The position numbers were made by a program, and so were the translations under genes. Positions 10,553-20,800 of a stretch of 48,496 bases of DNA are shown piece by piece. The notes beneath the pieces were generated by a model. It ran no database searches, was not told where the DNA came from, and worked only from the letters and a program-made list of their open reading frames with translations. Every line of letters starts with the position of its first letter. Within the stretch, counting starts at the first letter, position 1. Where the stretch lies: positions 1-48,496 of the forward strand of contig JADIMK010000038.1 in the NCBI GenBank assembly GCA_017694785.1, in the 5' to 3' direction. This DNA is from Candidatus Cryptobacteroides intestinigallinarum. Its GTDB lineage: Bacteria > Bacteroidota > Bacteroidia > Bacteroidales > UBA932.

Positions 10553-12847
10553 TTATCTGACTGTAAATTCTGCCGGAGTACCGGAAGCGCTGTCACCTGC
10601 TATCCACAGCTGGAAATCGCCAGGTTCAACCTTTTTCTTCATATCCAGTCCATAGAACGCAAGGTCAGAGACTGGAAGGTCAAAGGCTACCTTTACGGAC
10701 TCGCCTGGAGCAAGAGTAACTCTACGGAAAGCCTTCAGTTCCTTGACAGGTCTGGTAACAGAACCTACGAGATCCCTGACATAGAGCTGTGCGACTTCTG
10801 TTCCCTGCATCTTGCCGGTATTGCTGAGCATCGCTTCAACATGTATGGTATCTGAAACAGAATATACATGATGGAGAGAATCAGCAGCTGATCTTTGCGG
10901 GGCAGCAGCCCCTGATGTTGAGAATACTGGCTCCGAATACCTGAATTCAGTATAGCTGAGTCCATATCCGAAAGGATACTGCGGATAGAATCCTGCATCA
11001 AGGAGATAAGAAGTGTTGCCGAGGGAAGTCTGTCCTGCATTAAGAGGTATGTCATAGAGCATGGTCTCTGTGCCGCGGAACGGACGCCCGGTATTGTTGT
11101 GGCTATAGTAGCACGGTACCTGTCCAGATGCTGCAGGGAAAGAAACAGGAGTCTTTCCGCTAGGTACGGCTTCTCCAGTCAGCAGGTCGACTATTGCTGG
11201 ACCTCCCATAGTTCCCGGATGGAAAGAGTAGAGGATTGCATCACACATGGAGGCTTCCTTGTCAAGTACAAGAGGTCTTCCGGCCATCACGGAAAGTACA
11301 AGAGGCTTGCCGGTTGATGCAAGTGCCTCAAGCATCTTGCGCTGGTCTCCTTTAAGAGTGATATCGGCCAGACAATGTGCTTCTCCGGACATGATTGCCT
11401 CTTCACCCATGAAGGCGAGGATGACATCAGCACGTCTTGCAGCGGCAACCGCCTTGGCAATGCCCTTGCTGTTGAACTCACGGCAGTAGGTAAGACCCGG
11501 TTCATAGATTATCTCGACGTCTTTGCCGTACTTTTCACGTATTGCATCCAGAGGTGTGACGGTGTGCTCCTTCTGGCCGTCAAATGTCCATGTACCCATC
11601 TGGTCGTATGGAGCATCAGCCATCGGACCGGTCACAAGGACTCTGCGCACCTTGGTCATGTCCAGAGGAAGGACTCCGTCATTCTCCAGAAGCACAGCAC
11701 TTTCAAGAGCTGTCTGATATGCTGCTTCCATGATGGAATCATTGTACTGCACGTTCTGCGCCGCAGCGACATCGACATAAGGATGCTCGAAGAGTCCGAG
11801 CCTGAACTTTACCCTAAGGATGTTCCTGACGGCATTGTCTATATCCTCCATCCTGACTTTTCCCTCAGAGAGGAGTTCTTCAAGATGTGCAGTATAGACA
11901 TATGACATCATGTCCATGTCAACTCCGGCATTGAGCGACAGTTCCGCAGCGTGTTTCCCGTCAGCGGCAAAGCCGTGCTGGATCATTTCCGCAGCTGAAG
12001 CCCAGTCAGTGACAACAAGCCCGTCAAAGCCCCACTGGTCGCGGAGGACACCTTTGAGAAGTTCCTTGTTGCCTGTTGAAGGTATTCCGTCATTGTCATT
12101 GAACGATGTCATGAGAGTCATCGCTCCAGCCTTGACTGCAGCCTCGAAAGGCGGAAGATATACATTCATCATCTGACGCGGCGGGATGTATGTCGAGTTG
12201 TAGTCACGGCCTCCTTCCACAGCACCGTATCCTACAAAGTGTTTTGCACACGCAGCAAGAGATGTTGAATCAGAGCAGTCGCCCTGATAGCCGCGTACCA
12301 TCGCAGCACCCATGACAGCATTCAGATATGTATCCTCACCGCTGCCTTCGGCTATCCTTCCCCAGCGCGGATCACGGGCAACATCAAGCATAGGAGAGAA
12401 TGTCCAGCGTACGCCGCTGGCCGTAACCTCCTCAGCGGTCAGTCTTGCTCCCTTCTGCACCAGATCTGTGTCGAAGGTAGCGGCCATACCGAGAGGAATA
12501 GGAAATACAGTCCTGAAGCCATGGATCACATCCCGGGCGACAAGGAGAGGAATTCCAAGACGGCTTTCCTCCACTGCAATCCGCTGATATTCATTGATTA
12601 CTTCAGGATTGACCTCATTCAGGATAGAACCGATGCTGCCGTCGCGTACCCCGGCTTCAATCTCAGGCGAAAGCCCTGCCACTGACACCTGATTCATCTG
12701 TCCGATCTTCTCCTGGAGGGTCATCTTTGATAGAAGATCATCGACCTTAGCATCAATCGCATCTTTTTGTCCGCATGACACAGGCAGGAAAGCCAGTACT
12801 GCGGCGGCGGAGACGACCGCCTGTCTCATAGATCTAACAATGTCCAT
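10553..12847 (-). CDS. GH3 beta-glucosidase, BglX-like lipoprotein
   Basis: This is a family GH3 exo-acting beta-glucosidase, expected to release glucose from the non-reducing ends of beta-gluco-oligosaccharides. The 764-aa product starts with a lipoprotein signal whose lipobox ends at C25 (LPVSC), so it is likely anchored in the periplasm or at the cell surface. The substrate-binding element KHFVGYGAVEGGRDYNST lies at about residues 201-218. The nucleophile is D281 in VVTDWAS. The (alpha/beta)6 sandwich domain follows at about 380-600, and a fibronectin-III-like C-terminal domain (ELKAFRRVTLAPGESVKVAF) lies near 680-764. It is the last gene of the PUL, 9 nt after the GH128 gene. The upstream ATG was used; the ATG at 12829 is also possible and would shorten the signal peptide. 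Confidence 0.93.
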   Translation of the reverse strand: MDIVRSMRQAVVSAAAVLAFLPVSCGQKDAIDAKVDDLLSKMTLQEKIGQMNQVSVAGLSPEIEAGVRDGSIGSILNEVNPEVINEYQRIAVEESRLGIPLLVARDVIHGFRTVFPIPLGMAATFDTDLVQKGARLTAEEVTASGVRWTFSPMLDVARDPRWGRIAEGSGEDTYLNAVMGAAMVRGYQGDCSDSTSLAACAKHFVGYGAVEGGRDYNSTYIPPRQMMNVYLPPFEAAVKAGAMTLMTSFNDNDGIPSTGNKELLKGVLRDQWGFDGLVVTDWASAAEMIQHGFAADGKHAAELSLNAGVDMDMMSYVYTAHLEELLSEGKVRMEDIDNAVRNILRVKFRLGLFEHPYVDVAAAQNVQYNDSIMEAAYQTALESAVLLENDGVLPLDMTKVRRVLVTGPMADAPYDQMGTWTFDGQKEHTVTPLDAIREKYGKDVEIIYEPGLTYCREFNSKGIAKAVAAARRADVILAFMGEEAIMSGEAHCLADITLKGDQRKMLEALASTGKPLVLSVMAGRPLVLDKEASMCDAILYSFHPGTMGGPAIVDLLTGEAVPSGKTPVSFPAASGQVPCYYSHNNTGRPFRGTETMLYDIPLNAGQTSLGNTSYLLDAGFYPQYPFGYGLSYTEFRYSEPVFSTSGAAAPQRSAADSLHHVYSVSDTIHVEAMLSNTGKMQGTEVAQLYVRDLVGSVTRPVKELKAFRRVTLAPGESVKVAFDLPVSDLAFYGLDMKKKVEPGDFQLWIAGDSASGTPAEFTVR

Positions 12848-12856
12848 ATCAAGTCT

Positions 12857-14128
12857 TTACTTTATTCTCAACCAGTTCAGACAAATTCCAGCTGCTTCTG
12901 TCCCTTCAAGGAAAATCTCAGTCTTTCCTGCAGGAAGTGAAATTTCGGAAGAGAGAGTCGTCCATTCATTGTCACTGTCAGGCAAGGAAATCTGCACATT
13001 GCTGCCACCTTCCGAAACTTCAAGCGAGGTATCCGTATAAGTAGAATACCTGAGTTCAAGCATATAGCTTCCAGCCTGAGGAACATTTATCTGATAACCT
13101 ACCTTATTGCCTTTCTTGACATCAAAGACCTCAAGTATACCGGACACGTCTGTTGACAGCCGGACATGTACGGTACCGTCGACAGAGCTGTAATGCTCAG
13201 CCGGAATTACTGTACCTGTCTCATAGTATACAGACTTGTCCTGAGTCGACATGTTGACGAACACCTTTCCCAGGTCAGTGAGCTCTATAGGACTGCTGCT
13301 CGTCAGGAGCTCGTTATTGATCTGGTTGAGAGGGCCGCCGCGAGGAATGAACCATGCATAGCGGAACACATCATCGTCGCTTTCCAGATAATTGATGGAC
13401 TCAACCATGAAATTCATCTGGCTCACAGCAGATACCGTTCCTCCTGTAGTAGCACAGAACTCTGTAAGCCATATAGGCTTGCCGTATTTCTTGAAGCCGT
13501 TGATATAGTTCTCAAGGGCCTGTGAGGTATTCATGTAGCAATGTACTGCTATCCCATCCATATCGTCAAGCGAGACTCCCGGCTGCTGGAGAAATTCATC
13601 CATCCAGACCCAAGGGTCGCTGTAGCCGGCCAGAGTGCCGTAGTTCATGGCCGGAGATATGAGTTTCATCCCGAGTTCCTTTGCAAGAGCCACGACATCA
13701 GGCCAGAACTGTGCTGCCTGGGCCGGAGTCATATTTGCCTGGTCTGTCAGGTTCGGTTCATTGAAGGCAAGGATATACTCAGCCTCCGGATGGGTCCGTT
13801 TGTATGTCCTGATGTTGTCCGGATTGTAGTTTCCGTTCCAGATCATCGGACAGAATTCAATGCCATACTCTTCAAGGTAAGGCTCCACTGCAGCCGCAGG
13901 TACATTTGATGACCAGTCATAGTACCATGATACGGCATCCCCGAGCAACGGGAAGTCATAGGAAGGAAGCTGAGCAAAATTGAAGCATACTCCCCTCTTC
14001 AGGCTCTTTCCCTGCAGGGTCTCATACTGTACCGCTTCCTGGCTGGTACCGTTGTCTGTCCCGTTTCCGGTCTTCTCGCATGAGACCGACATTAATGCGG
14101 CAACAGCTAAAATTACAAAATATTTCAT
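12857..14128 (-). CDS. GH128-type endo-beta-1,3-glucanase lipoprotein with C-terminal CBM-like domain
   Basis: The 423-aa product has a lipobox ending at C17 (MSVSC). Its catalytic domain, about residues 45-300, matches the Glyco_hydro_cc / Asl1 fold assigned to GH128, whose characterised members cut beta-1,3-glucan. Candidate catalytic residues are E124 in AFNEPN (acid/base) and E223 in WLTEFC (nucleophile). The elements GVCFNF, SWYYDW and FCPMIWNG near the N-terminus are typical of the family. Residues from about 320 to 423 form a beta-sandwich-like module (YMLELRYSTY, WTTLSSEISLPAG, LNWLRIK) resembling a CBM6/35-type carbohydrate-binding domain. Its place between GH16 and GH3 supports a beta-1,3-glucan target. 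The family assignment rests on motif recognition, not a search. Confidence 0.85.
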   Translation of the reverse strand: MKYFVILAVAALMSVSCEKTGNGTDNGTSQEAVQYETLQGKSLKRGVCFNFAQLPSYDFPLLGDAVSWYYDWSSNVPAAAVEPYLEEYGIEFCPMIWNGNYNPDNIRTYKRTHPEAEYILAFNEPNLTDQANMTPAQAAQFWPDVVALAKELGMKLISPAMNYGTLAGYSDPWVWMDEFLQQPGVSLDDMDGIAVHCYMNTSQALENYINGFKKYGKPIWLTEFCATTGGTVSAVSQMNFMVESINYLESDDDVFRYAWFIPRGGPLNQINNELLTSSSPIELTDLGKVFVNMSTQDKSVYYETGTVIPAEHYSSVDGTVHVRLSTDVSGILEVFDVKKGNKVGYQINVPQAGSYMLELRYSTYTDTSLEVSEGGSNVQISLPDSDNEWTTLSSEISLPAGKTEIFLEGTEAAGICLNWLRIK

Positions 14129-14163
14129 TATAAATCTAATAATGATTCAGTTAAATAAACTAT

Positions 14164-14189
14164 CTGCAGACTTGACATCAAGTCTGCAG
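14164..14189 (-). terminator. Intra-operon hairpin between the GH16 and GH128 genes
   Basis: CTGCAGACTTG (14164-14174) pairs perfectly over 11 bp with CAAGTCTGCAG (14179-14189) around a 4-nt loop. On the minus strand it is followed by AGATAGTTTATTTAAC, which is T-rich but interrupted. It lies 15 nt after the GH16 stop and 35 nt before the GH128 start. It may be a weak terminator or an mRNA processing/stability element that adjusts the level of downstream enzymes. The hairpin is clear; its action is inferred. Confidence 0.55.
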
Positions 14190-14204
14190 AATGGAATACG
14201 GGAA

Positions 14205-15242
14205 CTATTTCTGATATACCCTTACGAAATTGACATACATCTTGGCCTCATCTCCATTGTCAGGAATTGCCGTAATCTGTGCGGCATTGTGTATGCCAGG
14301 GAAATTGCCGCCCACTGCGAGATTGAAGATAATGAAGAAGTCATGATGGAAATATGGCTTCGTTCCTCCCCACTCGTCATTGGTGGAAGTGATTCCCATC
14401 TCATAATAAGGGGCAACATCCGGATATACGTCCTTGTCAAGGTACATCCTCAGGTAGTTTTCATCCCACTCAAGAGTAAAGAGATGGTATTTCCCATCCT
14501 GAAGGCTGTAGCTGTTTGTCGTAGACTTCGCATAATTGGGATACTGGCTCTGCGAATTGTAGAATCCCCAGTGTGCCGCACCGTTGAAATATCTGTCCTG
14601 TGTACCGTTGCGGATACCGTCGGCATGCCCCATCTCCATTATGTCGATCTCTCCGCAGCGAGGCCAGCTGTTGGTAGCGTAATCTGCACCAAGAAGCCAG
14701 AAAGCAGGCCAGAGGCCGTTTGCTGTAGACGGGATCATTATGCTTGCCTCGATCTTGCCGTGGGTGAACTCATGCTTGCCGCTTGTATTGACTCTTCCGG
14801 AAGTGAAATACTTGCCCATGTAGCTTTCTCTTCTGGCAGTAAGGATAAGGCAGCCATTGCCGCTTTCGTCCTTGCCGACAGACACATTCTCAGCTCTGTA
14901 GTACTGCATCTCGGCATTTCCGCCACCGTCCCCGTTGACTTCCATGTTCCAGCTGGAGCCGTCCAGGGATGAGCCGTCAAAGAGATCCTGCCAGACGAGC
15001 TTGTATCCGTCAGTCTCGCCGGTACCGTCCTGCTCCTTGTCATAGCCGGCATCACCTCCGCCGACATTGCCCTGCTCGTCATCGCCATCATCAATGTCCG
15101 TATCCTCGTCCTGACCGTCTCCGGGCTGCTCTGTAGTATCATCATCCAACGGAGAATCAATGTCAAGGGTTGAACATGAACATGCCACGAAGGCAGTCAT
15201 CATCATGGACAGTATAATATATCTTATTCTCATTATTGCCAT
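14205..15242 (-). CDS. GH16 endo-beta-glucanase (laminarinase-like) lipoprotein
   Basis: This is a family GH16 endo-acting beta-1,3(4)-glucanase, 345 aa. The N-terminus is a lipoprotein signal with a lipobox at C21 or C23 (FVACSC). It is followed by an Asp/Glu/Gly-rich tether at about residues 27-75, typical of surface-exposed Bacteroidota lipoproteins. The catalytic motif EIDIMEMG gives E198 as nucleophile, D200 as assisting residue and E203 as acid/base. The extra residue (EIDIMEM) is the laminarinase-type form with a beta-bulge. Aromatic residues around WPAFWLLG and KYHLFTLEW are conserved in the cleft. It probably cuts beta-glucan at the cell surface so that SusCD can import the fragments. 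The start could also be the ATG three codons later. Confidence 0.93.
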   Translation of the reverse strand: MAIMRIRYIILSMMMTAFVACSCSTLDIDSPLDDDTTEQPGDGQDEDTDIDDGDDEQGNVGGGDAGYDKEQDGTGETDGYKLVWQDLFDGSSLDGSSWNMEVNGDGGGNAEMQYYRAENVSVGKDESGNGCLILTARRESYMGKYFTSGRVNTSGKHEFTHGKIEASIMIPSTANGLWPAFWLLGADYATNSWPRCGEIDIMEMGHADGIRNGTQDRYFNGAAHWGFYNSQSQYPNYAKSTTNSYSLQDGKYHLFTLEWDENYLRMYLDKDVYPDVAPYYEMGITSTNDEWGGTKPYFHHDFFIIFNLAVGGNFPGIHNAAQITAIPDNGDEAKMYVNFVRVYQK

Positions 15243-15254
15243 AGTTTAGAATTG

Positions 15255-15296
15255 AAAAGAGAGGAATGGGTAAAGAAACCTTTATCCACCCCTCTC
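15255..15296 (-). terminator. Intra-operon terminator-like hairpin between the SGBP-like and GH16 genes
   Basis: On the minus strand, GAGAGGGGTGGATAAAG (15296-15280) pairs with CTTTACCCATTCCTCTC (15275-15259), with two G-T wobbles and one mismatch, and runs into TTTTC. It sits directly downstream of the SGBP-like gene and only 12 nt before the GH16 start. It has the full form of a Rho-independent terminator, yet the operon continues. It probably reduces expression of the enzyme genes relative to susC/susD/SGBP. The polarity is inferred. Confidence 0.72.
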
Positions 15297-15328
15297 CTCG
15301 TTACCACCACTAACCAGTCTCCTACAGA

Positions 15329-16129
15329 CTATTTCTTGTAGATGAAGATCGCATCCAGGTCAAGGGTTGTACCTGCAGTTCCTCCGCTGAGGAATGCAAG
15401 AAGGTTGATTGCGTCCTTCACAGGATCCTGGCTGAAGTCAAGCCCCATATCCTTGAGAGCAACTTCATATTCATTCCACTCACCTACAACGAACTTACCG
15501 TCATTGCTTACAGGTGCGATAGGATTGTAAGTTTCACCGTTATCAACATAAGGAGTCTCTCCGATAGCGAAGCTCGCGCCTGCAGTGGCAGCAGAAGGCC
15601 AGGTCATATAGAACAGATGTGACTTGCCGGTCTGGTTTGTCTTATATGCAAGGTGGAGATAGTAGCTGTCAAGGTCATTATCGATTGCTGTCACCTTGTC
15701 AACATCAGGGACATCAGCTGTACCGTTATAAAGATCCCAGGCACCGCCAGACCATCCGGCTGAACCTACTACAAATGAAACCCAGCCAGTGGCACCGCCA
15801 TAGAAGCCGAGGCCTGAATTAGTACCTGCAGAATATGTGTTTGACCATACATCGATGTTGATGTAAGTCACACCGTCAACAACTGAAGGACGGAAATCTG
15901 CTACAACCTTGTCTTTGATTGCATCAAATGAATAATCGTCCATGAAAAGCACATAATAGTTGGATCCCTGGAGGGAAGCATGGAGATCTGATGTACTGCC
16001 ACCGTTGCCGCCGCCGTTGTTATCGATGATAGCGTCAGAACCGTTGCTTCCGTTGTCCTTTTCACAAGAAGTGAAAGTGAAGCCTGCGAGAAGTGCTCCC
16101 GCAAAAAGCATCATGAAACTCTTTTTCAT
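15329..16129 (-). CDS. Putative surface glycan-binding lipoprotein (SusE/SGBP position)
   Basis: The 266-aa lipoprotein starts MKKSFMMLFAG with a lipobox ending at C22 (FTFTSC). A Gly/Asn/Ser-rich tether (about residues 25-45) follows. The rest is rich in aromatic residues and looks like one or two beta-sandwich domains ending in LDLDAIFIYKK. It directly follows susD, the position normally held by a SusE/SGBP-B type protein that binds the target polysaccharide at the cell surface. I see no catalytic motif and cannot assign a named family. The frame is open for 18 further codons upstream and would overlap susD by 4 nt, but the ATG at 16129 gives a proper lipoprotein signal and is preferred. 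Binding of beta-glucan is inferred from context. Confidence 0.75.
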   Translation of the reverse strand: MKKSFMMLFAGALLAGFTFTSCEKDNGSNGSDAIIDNNGGGNGGSTSDLHASLQGSNYYVLFMDDYSFDAIKDKVVADFRPSVVDGVTYINIDVWSNTYSAGTNSGLGFYGGATGWVSFVVGSAGWSGGAWDLYNGTADVPDVDKVTAIDNDLDSYYLHLAYKTNQTGKSHLFYMTWPSAATAGASFAIGETPYVDNGETYNPIAPVSNDGKFVVGEWNEYEVALKDMGLDFSQDPVKDAINLLAFLSGGTAGTTLDLDAIFIYKK

Positions 16130-16179
16130 AATAAAATTAATTAATTGGTTAACAGTTTGATAATTATATGATGTCTGAA

Positions 16180-17838
16180 TCAATATCCAGGATTCTGCTC
16201 AAGATGTCCGAGTCGGATCTCTTCGTCAGGAATAGGGAACAGCTCATGCTTGCCTGTGATGAAATCACCCATCTGGGCCCTTACCTGCTCTGACTCGTTT
16301 GCCTTGTAGGCATCCATGACGTCCTTTGCAATGCCCCAGCGGCAGAGGTCGAACCAGCGGTGGCTTTCCATTGCAAGCTCAACCCTTCTCTCATGACGGA
16401 TCGCCATCCAGAGATCATCCTCTGAGTCCGTCAGCTGATGGAGCGCATATCCATTCGTATAGTCAGGTACCTGATAGTCCGGGAACTCCGGAAGTATATC
16501 TTCAGAGCCTCTCGCCCTTGCCCTGACCTTCTCAAGATATTCCTTTGCAGTGTTCATGTCGTCGCAGTCAAGACAGGCTTCGGCATACATCAGGTACACA
16601 TCTGCAAGACGTATCACGATATTGTTGATAGGAGAACGCATATCGTTGTCTATGGCCTCAGGATAAGCCCTGGAAGTATAGTCGAACATAGTCCTCTTAA
16701 GGGTAACATACTTGCAGCCGAGATAGTTCTCCTGCTCAGGATTGCTGATCTCATCATCCTCAGGCGCAAGTATAGTCTCGTCCCTGCGAGGATCACCCTC
16801 TTCATATTCGTCATAAAGATTCTGTGTAGGCCTGTTGAAGCCCCAACCCACATTCACAAATGCAGATGAACGTGACCTCATGAGGATTGTGGCAAACGTA
16901 CCTCTCTGGAATCCGTTGCCCTCGCCATAGTCTGTAGTCTCTTCCTTCATATACTGGATCTCGAATACAGACTCAGGACCGTTTTCCCCGTCAAGGGTAA
17001 AATTGTCAGCATAGTTCGGACAAAGGGAATATTCTCCTGCCTGCTCAGATAGGAATGTCCGTCCCCACGTTGCTGCTGCTTCATAATATGTATCGGCATC
17101 CCCCTGGAGACCGTTGTTTTCCTTGTAGTTTCCCCAGTAGAGATAAGCTTTCAGAAGCATGGCCTGAGCTGCACCGGATGTAGCTCTTCCGAGGTCACCG
17201 ATGGCATAGGCGGATTTCTTCGGAAGCTTGGACTGGGCACTCTCCAGATCATCTGTTATAAGCGTATAGATCTCGTCGACAGTAGCCCTTGGCTTGATCC
17301 AGTCATCGCTGCTGTAGACCGGCTCAGTCACCTCAGGGACTCCGCCGAACATCCTTACGAGCCTGAAATAATAGAATGCACGCAGGAACTCGGCCTCTGC
17401 GATGAGTCTGTCCTTGTATTCCTGGGTGAATGTCTCGTCAATGCCCACCTCCATAGCAGATATCTGCTCAATGGCCAGGTTCGCTCTTGCGATGCCCTGG
17501 TACTGGGCCCTGTAATACTCCAGGATAAGTCCGTTGTTGGCGATTGCCTTGAAATTCTCAAGGTCATAGGCATCAGCCATATCAGAAGTATTCTGCCCGC
17601 CTTTGAGCGCATCATCAGAAACGACGTCTCCGATGAAGAATTCAGAATAATAGGTATTGTTATATTCCCACATCATAGGGACATAAGCCGCTGTAACAGT
17701 CTGCAAGGCAGCCTCAGAGCCCGTGAAATAGTCTTCAACCTTGTTGAGCATCGGGCTTTCTTCTCCGAGCCATCCGCTGCAGGACGCAGATCCCATGATG
17801 GCCAGCACAGCTGCAGTTTTCAGTATATATCTTTTCAT
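16180..17838 (-). CDS. SusD/RagB-family nutrient-binding lipoprotein
   Basis: This is a SusD-like outer-membrane lipoprotein that acts as the lid of the SusC transporter and captures oligosaccharides. It has 552 aa, a normal length. The lipobox ends at C20 (GSASC). The N-terminal TPR-like helical region includes LNKVEDYFTGSEAALQTVTAAY. Typical family segments include LIAEAEFLRAFYYFRLVRMFGGVPEVTEP (about residues 140-168) and, near the C-terminus, RHERRVELAMESHRWFDLCRWG and HELFPIPDEEIRL. It starts 12 nt after the susC stop, as usual for the pair. The partner enzymes suggest a beta-1,3-glucan substrate. Confidence 0.96.
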   Translation of the reverse strand: MKRYILKTAAVLAIMGSASCSGWLGEESPMLNKVEDYFTGSEAALQTVTAAYVPMMWEYNNTYYSEFFIGDVVSDDALKGGQNTSDMADAYDLENFKAIANNGLILEYYRAQYQGIARANLAIEQISAMEVGIDETFTQEYKDRLIAEAEFLRAFYYFRLVRMFGGVPEVTEPVYSSDDWIKPRATVDEIYTLITDDLESAQSKLPKKSAYAIGDLGRATSGAAQAMLLKAYLYWGNYKENNGLQGDADTYYEAAATWGRTFLSEQAGEYSLCPNYADNFTLDGENGPESVFEIQYMKEETTDYGEGNGFQRGTFATILMRSRSSAFVNVGWGFNRPTQNLYDEYEEGDPRRDETILAPEDDEISNPEQENYLGCKYVTLKRTMFDYTSRAYPEAIDNDMRSPINNIVIRLADVYLMYAEACLDCDDMNTAKEYLEKVRARARGSEDILPEFPDYQVPDYTNGYALHQLTDSEDDLWMAIRHERRVELAMESHRWFDLCRWGIAKDVMDAYKANESEQVRAQMGDFITGKHELFPIPDEEIRLGHLEQNPGY

Positions 17839-17850
17839 TGTACTGACAGT

Positions 17851-20800
17851 TTAGAAGTTAACATTAAGACCGAGCATGAAAGTCCTCGACTGAGGATAGT
17901 TACCGTAGTCGACTCCACCGCCTACTTCCGGATCATATCCGGTATATTTGGTCAGGGTGAAGAGATTGCTTCCCGACAGATAGATGCGGAGTCTGCTCAT
18001 CCCGAGCTTGCTGATCCATTTTGACGGGAGAGAATATCCGATCTGGAGATTCTTCAGTCTCAGATATGAACCGTCTTCAATGAACCTGCTGCTGTCTTCC
18101 CTGTTCATTGCACTTCCGTTAGGATTAGGTATACTTCCGTTAGGGTTGGATGTGGTCCATACATCCCTCATGGTAGTGCTGAGTGTCGCTTCATTACCTG
18201 TGCCTTCTGTCCTCAGGCGCACAGCGTTATATATCTCATTGCCATACACGCCCTGGAAGAAAAGCGAGACGTCAAGGCCTTTCCATGCAGCGGAGATGTT
18301 GAGACCATAGGTAAGCCAAGGGAAAGGATTTCCGAGTGCTGTCCTGTCTGATTCGTCAATCTTGCCGTCATTGTTGAGATCCTCATATTTTGCATCTCCA
18401 GGAGCGTATTTTCCGTCTTCTTCAGCCCAGAGATATTCCTTTATCTCGTCTTCAGTCCTGAAGATACCTTCATACTTGTATCCCCAGAATGTGTAGAGAG
18501 GGAGTCCCTCGTCAGAAATCACCTTGTCACCATATACCCTCTGACCTCCGTTGAGTGCAGTCAGTTCATTGTTGATGAAAGAGACATTGCCGCCGATAGA
18601 GTAATCTACCTGACCTATCCTGTTACGGTGGTTGAGAGTCAGCTCTATACCCTTGTTCCTGACAGTACCGACATTTGCGGTAGCTGCATAACGGTTACCC
18701 ACGTGCGCAGGTGCAGTGACACTCAGAAGCATGTCTTTGGTATCCCTCAGGAAGAGATCGACAGTACCAGTGAGCCTGTTGTCCAGGACACCGAAATCTA
18801 CACCGGCATTCCACTGCTCTGTAGTCTCCCACTTGCCGCCGTTATTGACATAGGTCAGGATAGTTGCGCCTGAAGCAAGCTCAGAAGGAGATCCGAGAGG
18901 ATAGTCTACGAATGTTGGACCTGTGTTCATCATGCTGAGGATGAAGCTGTCGTCACCGATCTGGTCATTTCCTATGCTTCCCCAGCCGGCCCTTATCTTA
19001 AGGTCATCGAGCCATGATATGTTCTTCATCCAAGGCTCACCACTGATTCTCCATGCCAATGCTGTGGACGGGAAATAGCCCCAGCGGTTCTGAGGGAACT
19101 TGCTCGATCCGTCAGCTCGGAAATTGACAGTAATAAGATATCTGCTGTCATAGGAGTAGTGGATACGTCCGAGGAAAGAAAGCCTGCGGGAACGTGAAGC
19201 TTCATCGGAAGCCTCAGTCCTGTCTTCGGTAGCCTGTGAAAGATACCAGTTGCGCTCTTCCGGATTAAGGATTGTCGATCCAGAACCACCTATGCTGTAA
19301 TGGTTGTATTCTTCATTCGTCTGGCCCACCATGACAGAGAAACTGTGCTTCTTTATGTCGCGGGCATAAGTGAGGGTATTCTCAACAATCACAGTCGAAT
19401 ACCTGGCCATATTGCGCTCGATGAAGTTCTTTTCATTCTTGTCATACTCGGAATACTGGTACTGGTAGTTGAAAAGCCTGTGCCTTGTATTGCTGAGGTC
19501 GAGGCTGACATCGGAACGGAAAGTGAGTCCCTTGATCGGGGTGAGTTCAAGGAAAACATCACCTACCCACCTTTCAGTCTTGTCCAGAGGCTGGGAATTC
19601 TCTACCATAGAAAACGGGTTGGTCACATTCTTGAAGTTTGACGCAGCGCTTATCCTTCCGCTCAGATCCTCTCCGAGATTGTTCACACTCCCCTGAGGAT
19701 AGCGGACAGGATCCCATGGAGCCATCGCAAGTGCCGCTGAAATGACTGATGCAGCAGGTGAACTGTTGTTGTTCATCGCATTACGGCCTTCAGACATCAT
19801 GAAGGTAAGGTTCTCACCGACCTTCAGCCATTTGGCTACCTGATGTGAAGAGTTGGCTCTCACAGTCGCCCTGTTGTAATCAGAGCCAATGATTGTACCC
19901 TGCTGGCTGAAATAGCTGCCGCTTAGAGACCACTGGCTCTTCTGGTTTCCTCCGTTGATGGAAACATGATAATTCTGTATGGCAGCTGTCCTGAATATCT
20001 CATCCTGCCAGTCCGTATCGATGGCCGAATAGTTCAGATTTGAGGGATACCATTTTGAAGAGCCTATCAGATACTGCCTTACCCATGAATTGATACCGTT
20101 CTCCTCCAGATAGGCAAGCTGATTCGCACTAGTAAGAGAAGCCAGAGTATGAGCAAACTCCGAGGCATTCATAAGGTCAAGCTGTCTCCAAGGTGTCTGC
20201 ACTCCGGCATAAGCATCTATGGAAACATTTATCTTGCCATCTGTACTTCCTTTCTTTGTTGTGATGAGGATCACACCGTTTGCTCCACGGGAACCGTATA
20301 TAGCTGTCGCTGATGCATCCTTAAGGATTTCAGTAGAAGAGATGTCGTTAGGGTTGACGAATGAAATATCGTCTACGATCACCCCGTCCACTACATAGAT
20401 AGGTGCACTGTTGTTGACAGTACCGATACCCCTGATACGGACCTCTGCTGCTGCACCTGGCTGTCCTGAACTTGAATTGACAGTCACGCCGGCGGCAAGG
20501 CCCTGGAGTGCCTGGTCAAGATTGGCAGTCGGAGTCTTCTGCAGCTGGTCAGCCTTTACCGAAGCTACGGAACCGGTAAGGTCACTCTTCTTCATTACAC
20601 CGTAACCTATCGCCACAACCTCGTCAAGCATCACAGCATCGGTCTTCATGGCAACATTTATGACCGCATCACCAGCAACCGGGAAAGTCTGGTCCGAAAA
20701 ACCTATTGAAGTAAACAAAAGAGTCTGTCCTGGCTGGACATTGATCGAATAATTGCCATCAAGGTCTGTAGAAGTACCTTGTGTCGTCCCCTGTATCACC

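Noticed and set aside
13980..14972. 330-codon open frame on the plus strand
   Set aside because: It lies antisense to the GH16 gene and the start of the GH128 gene, whose motifs and lipoprotein signals are clear. The translation shows no domain or signal and is a by-product of codon bias on the opposite strand.
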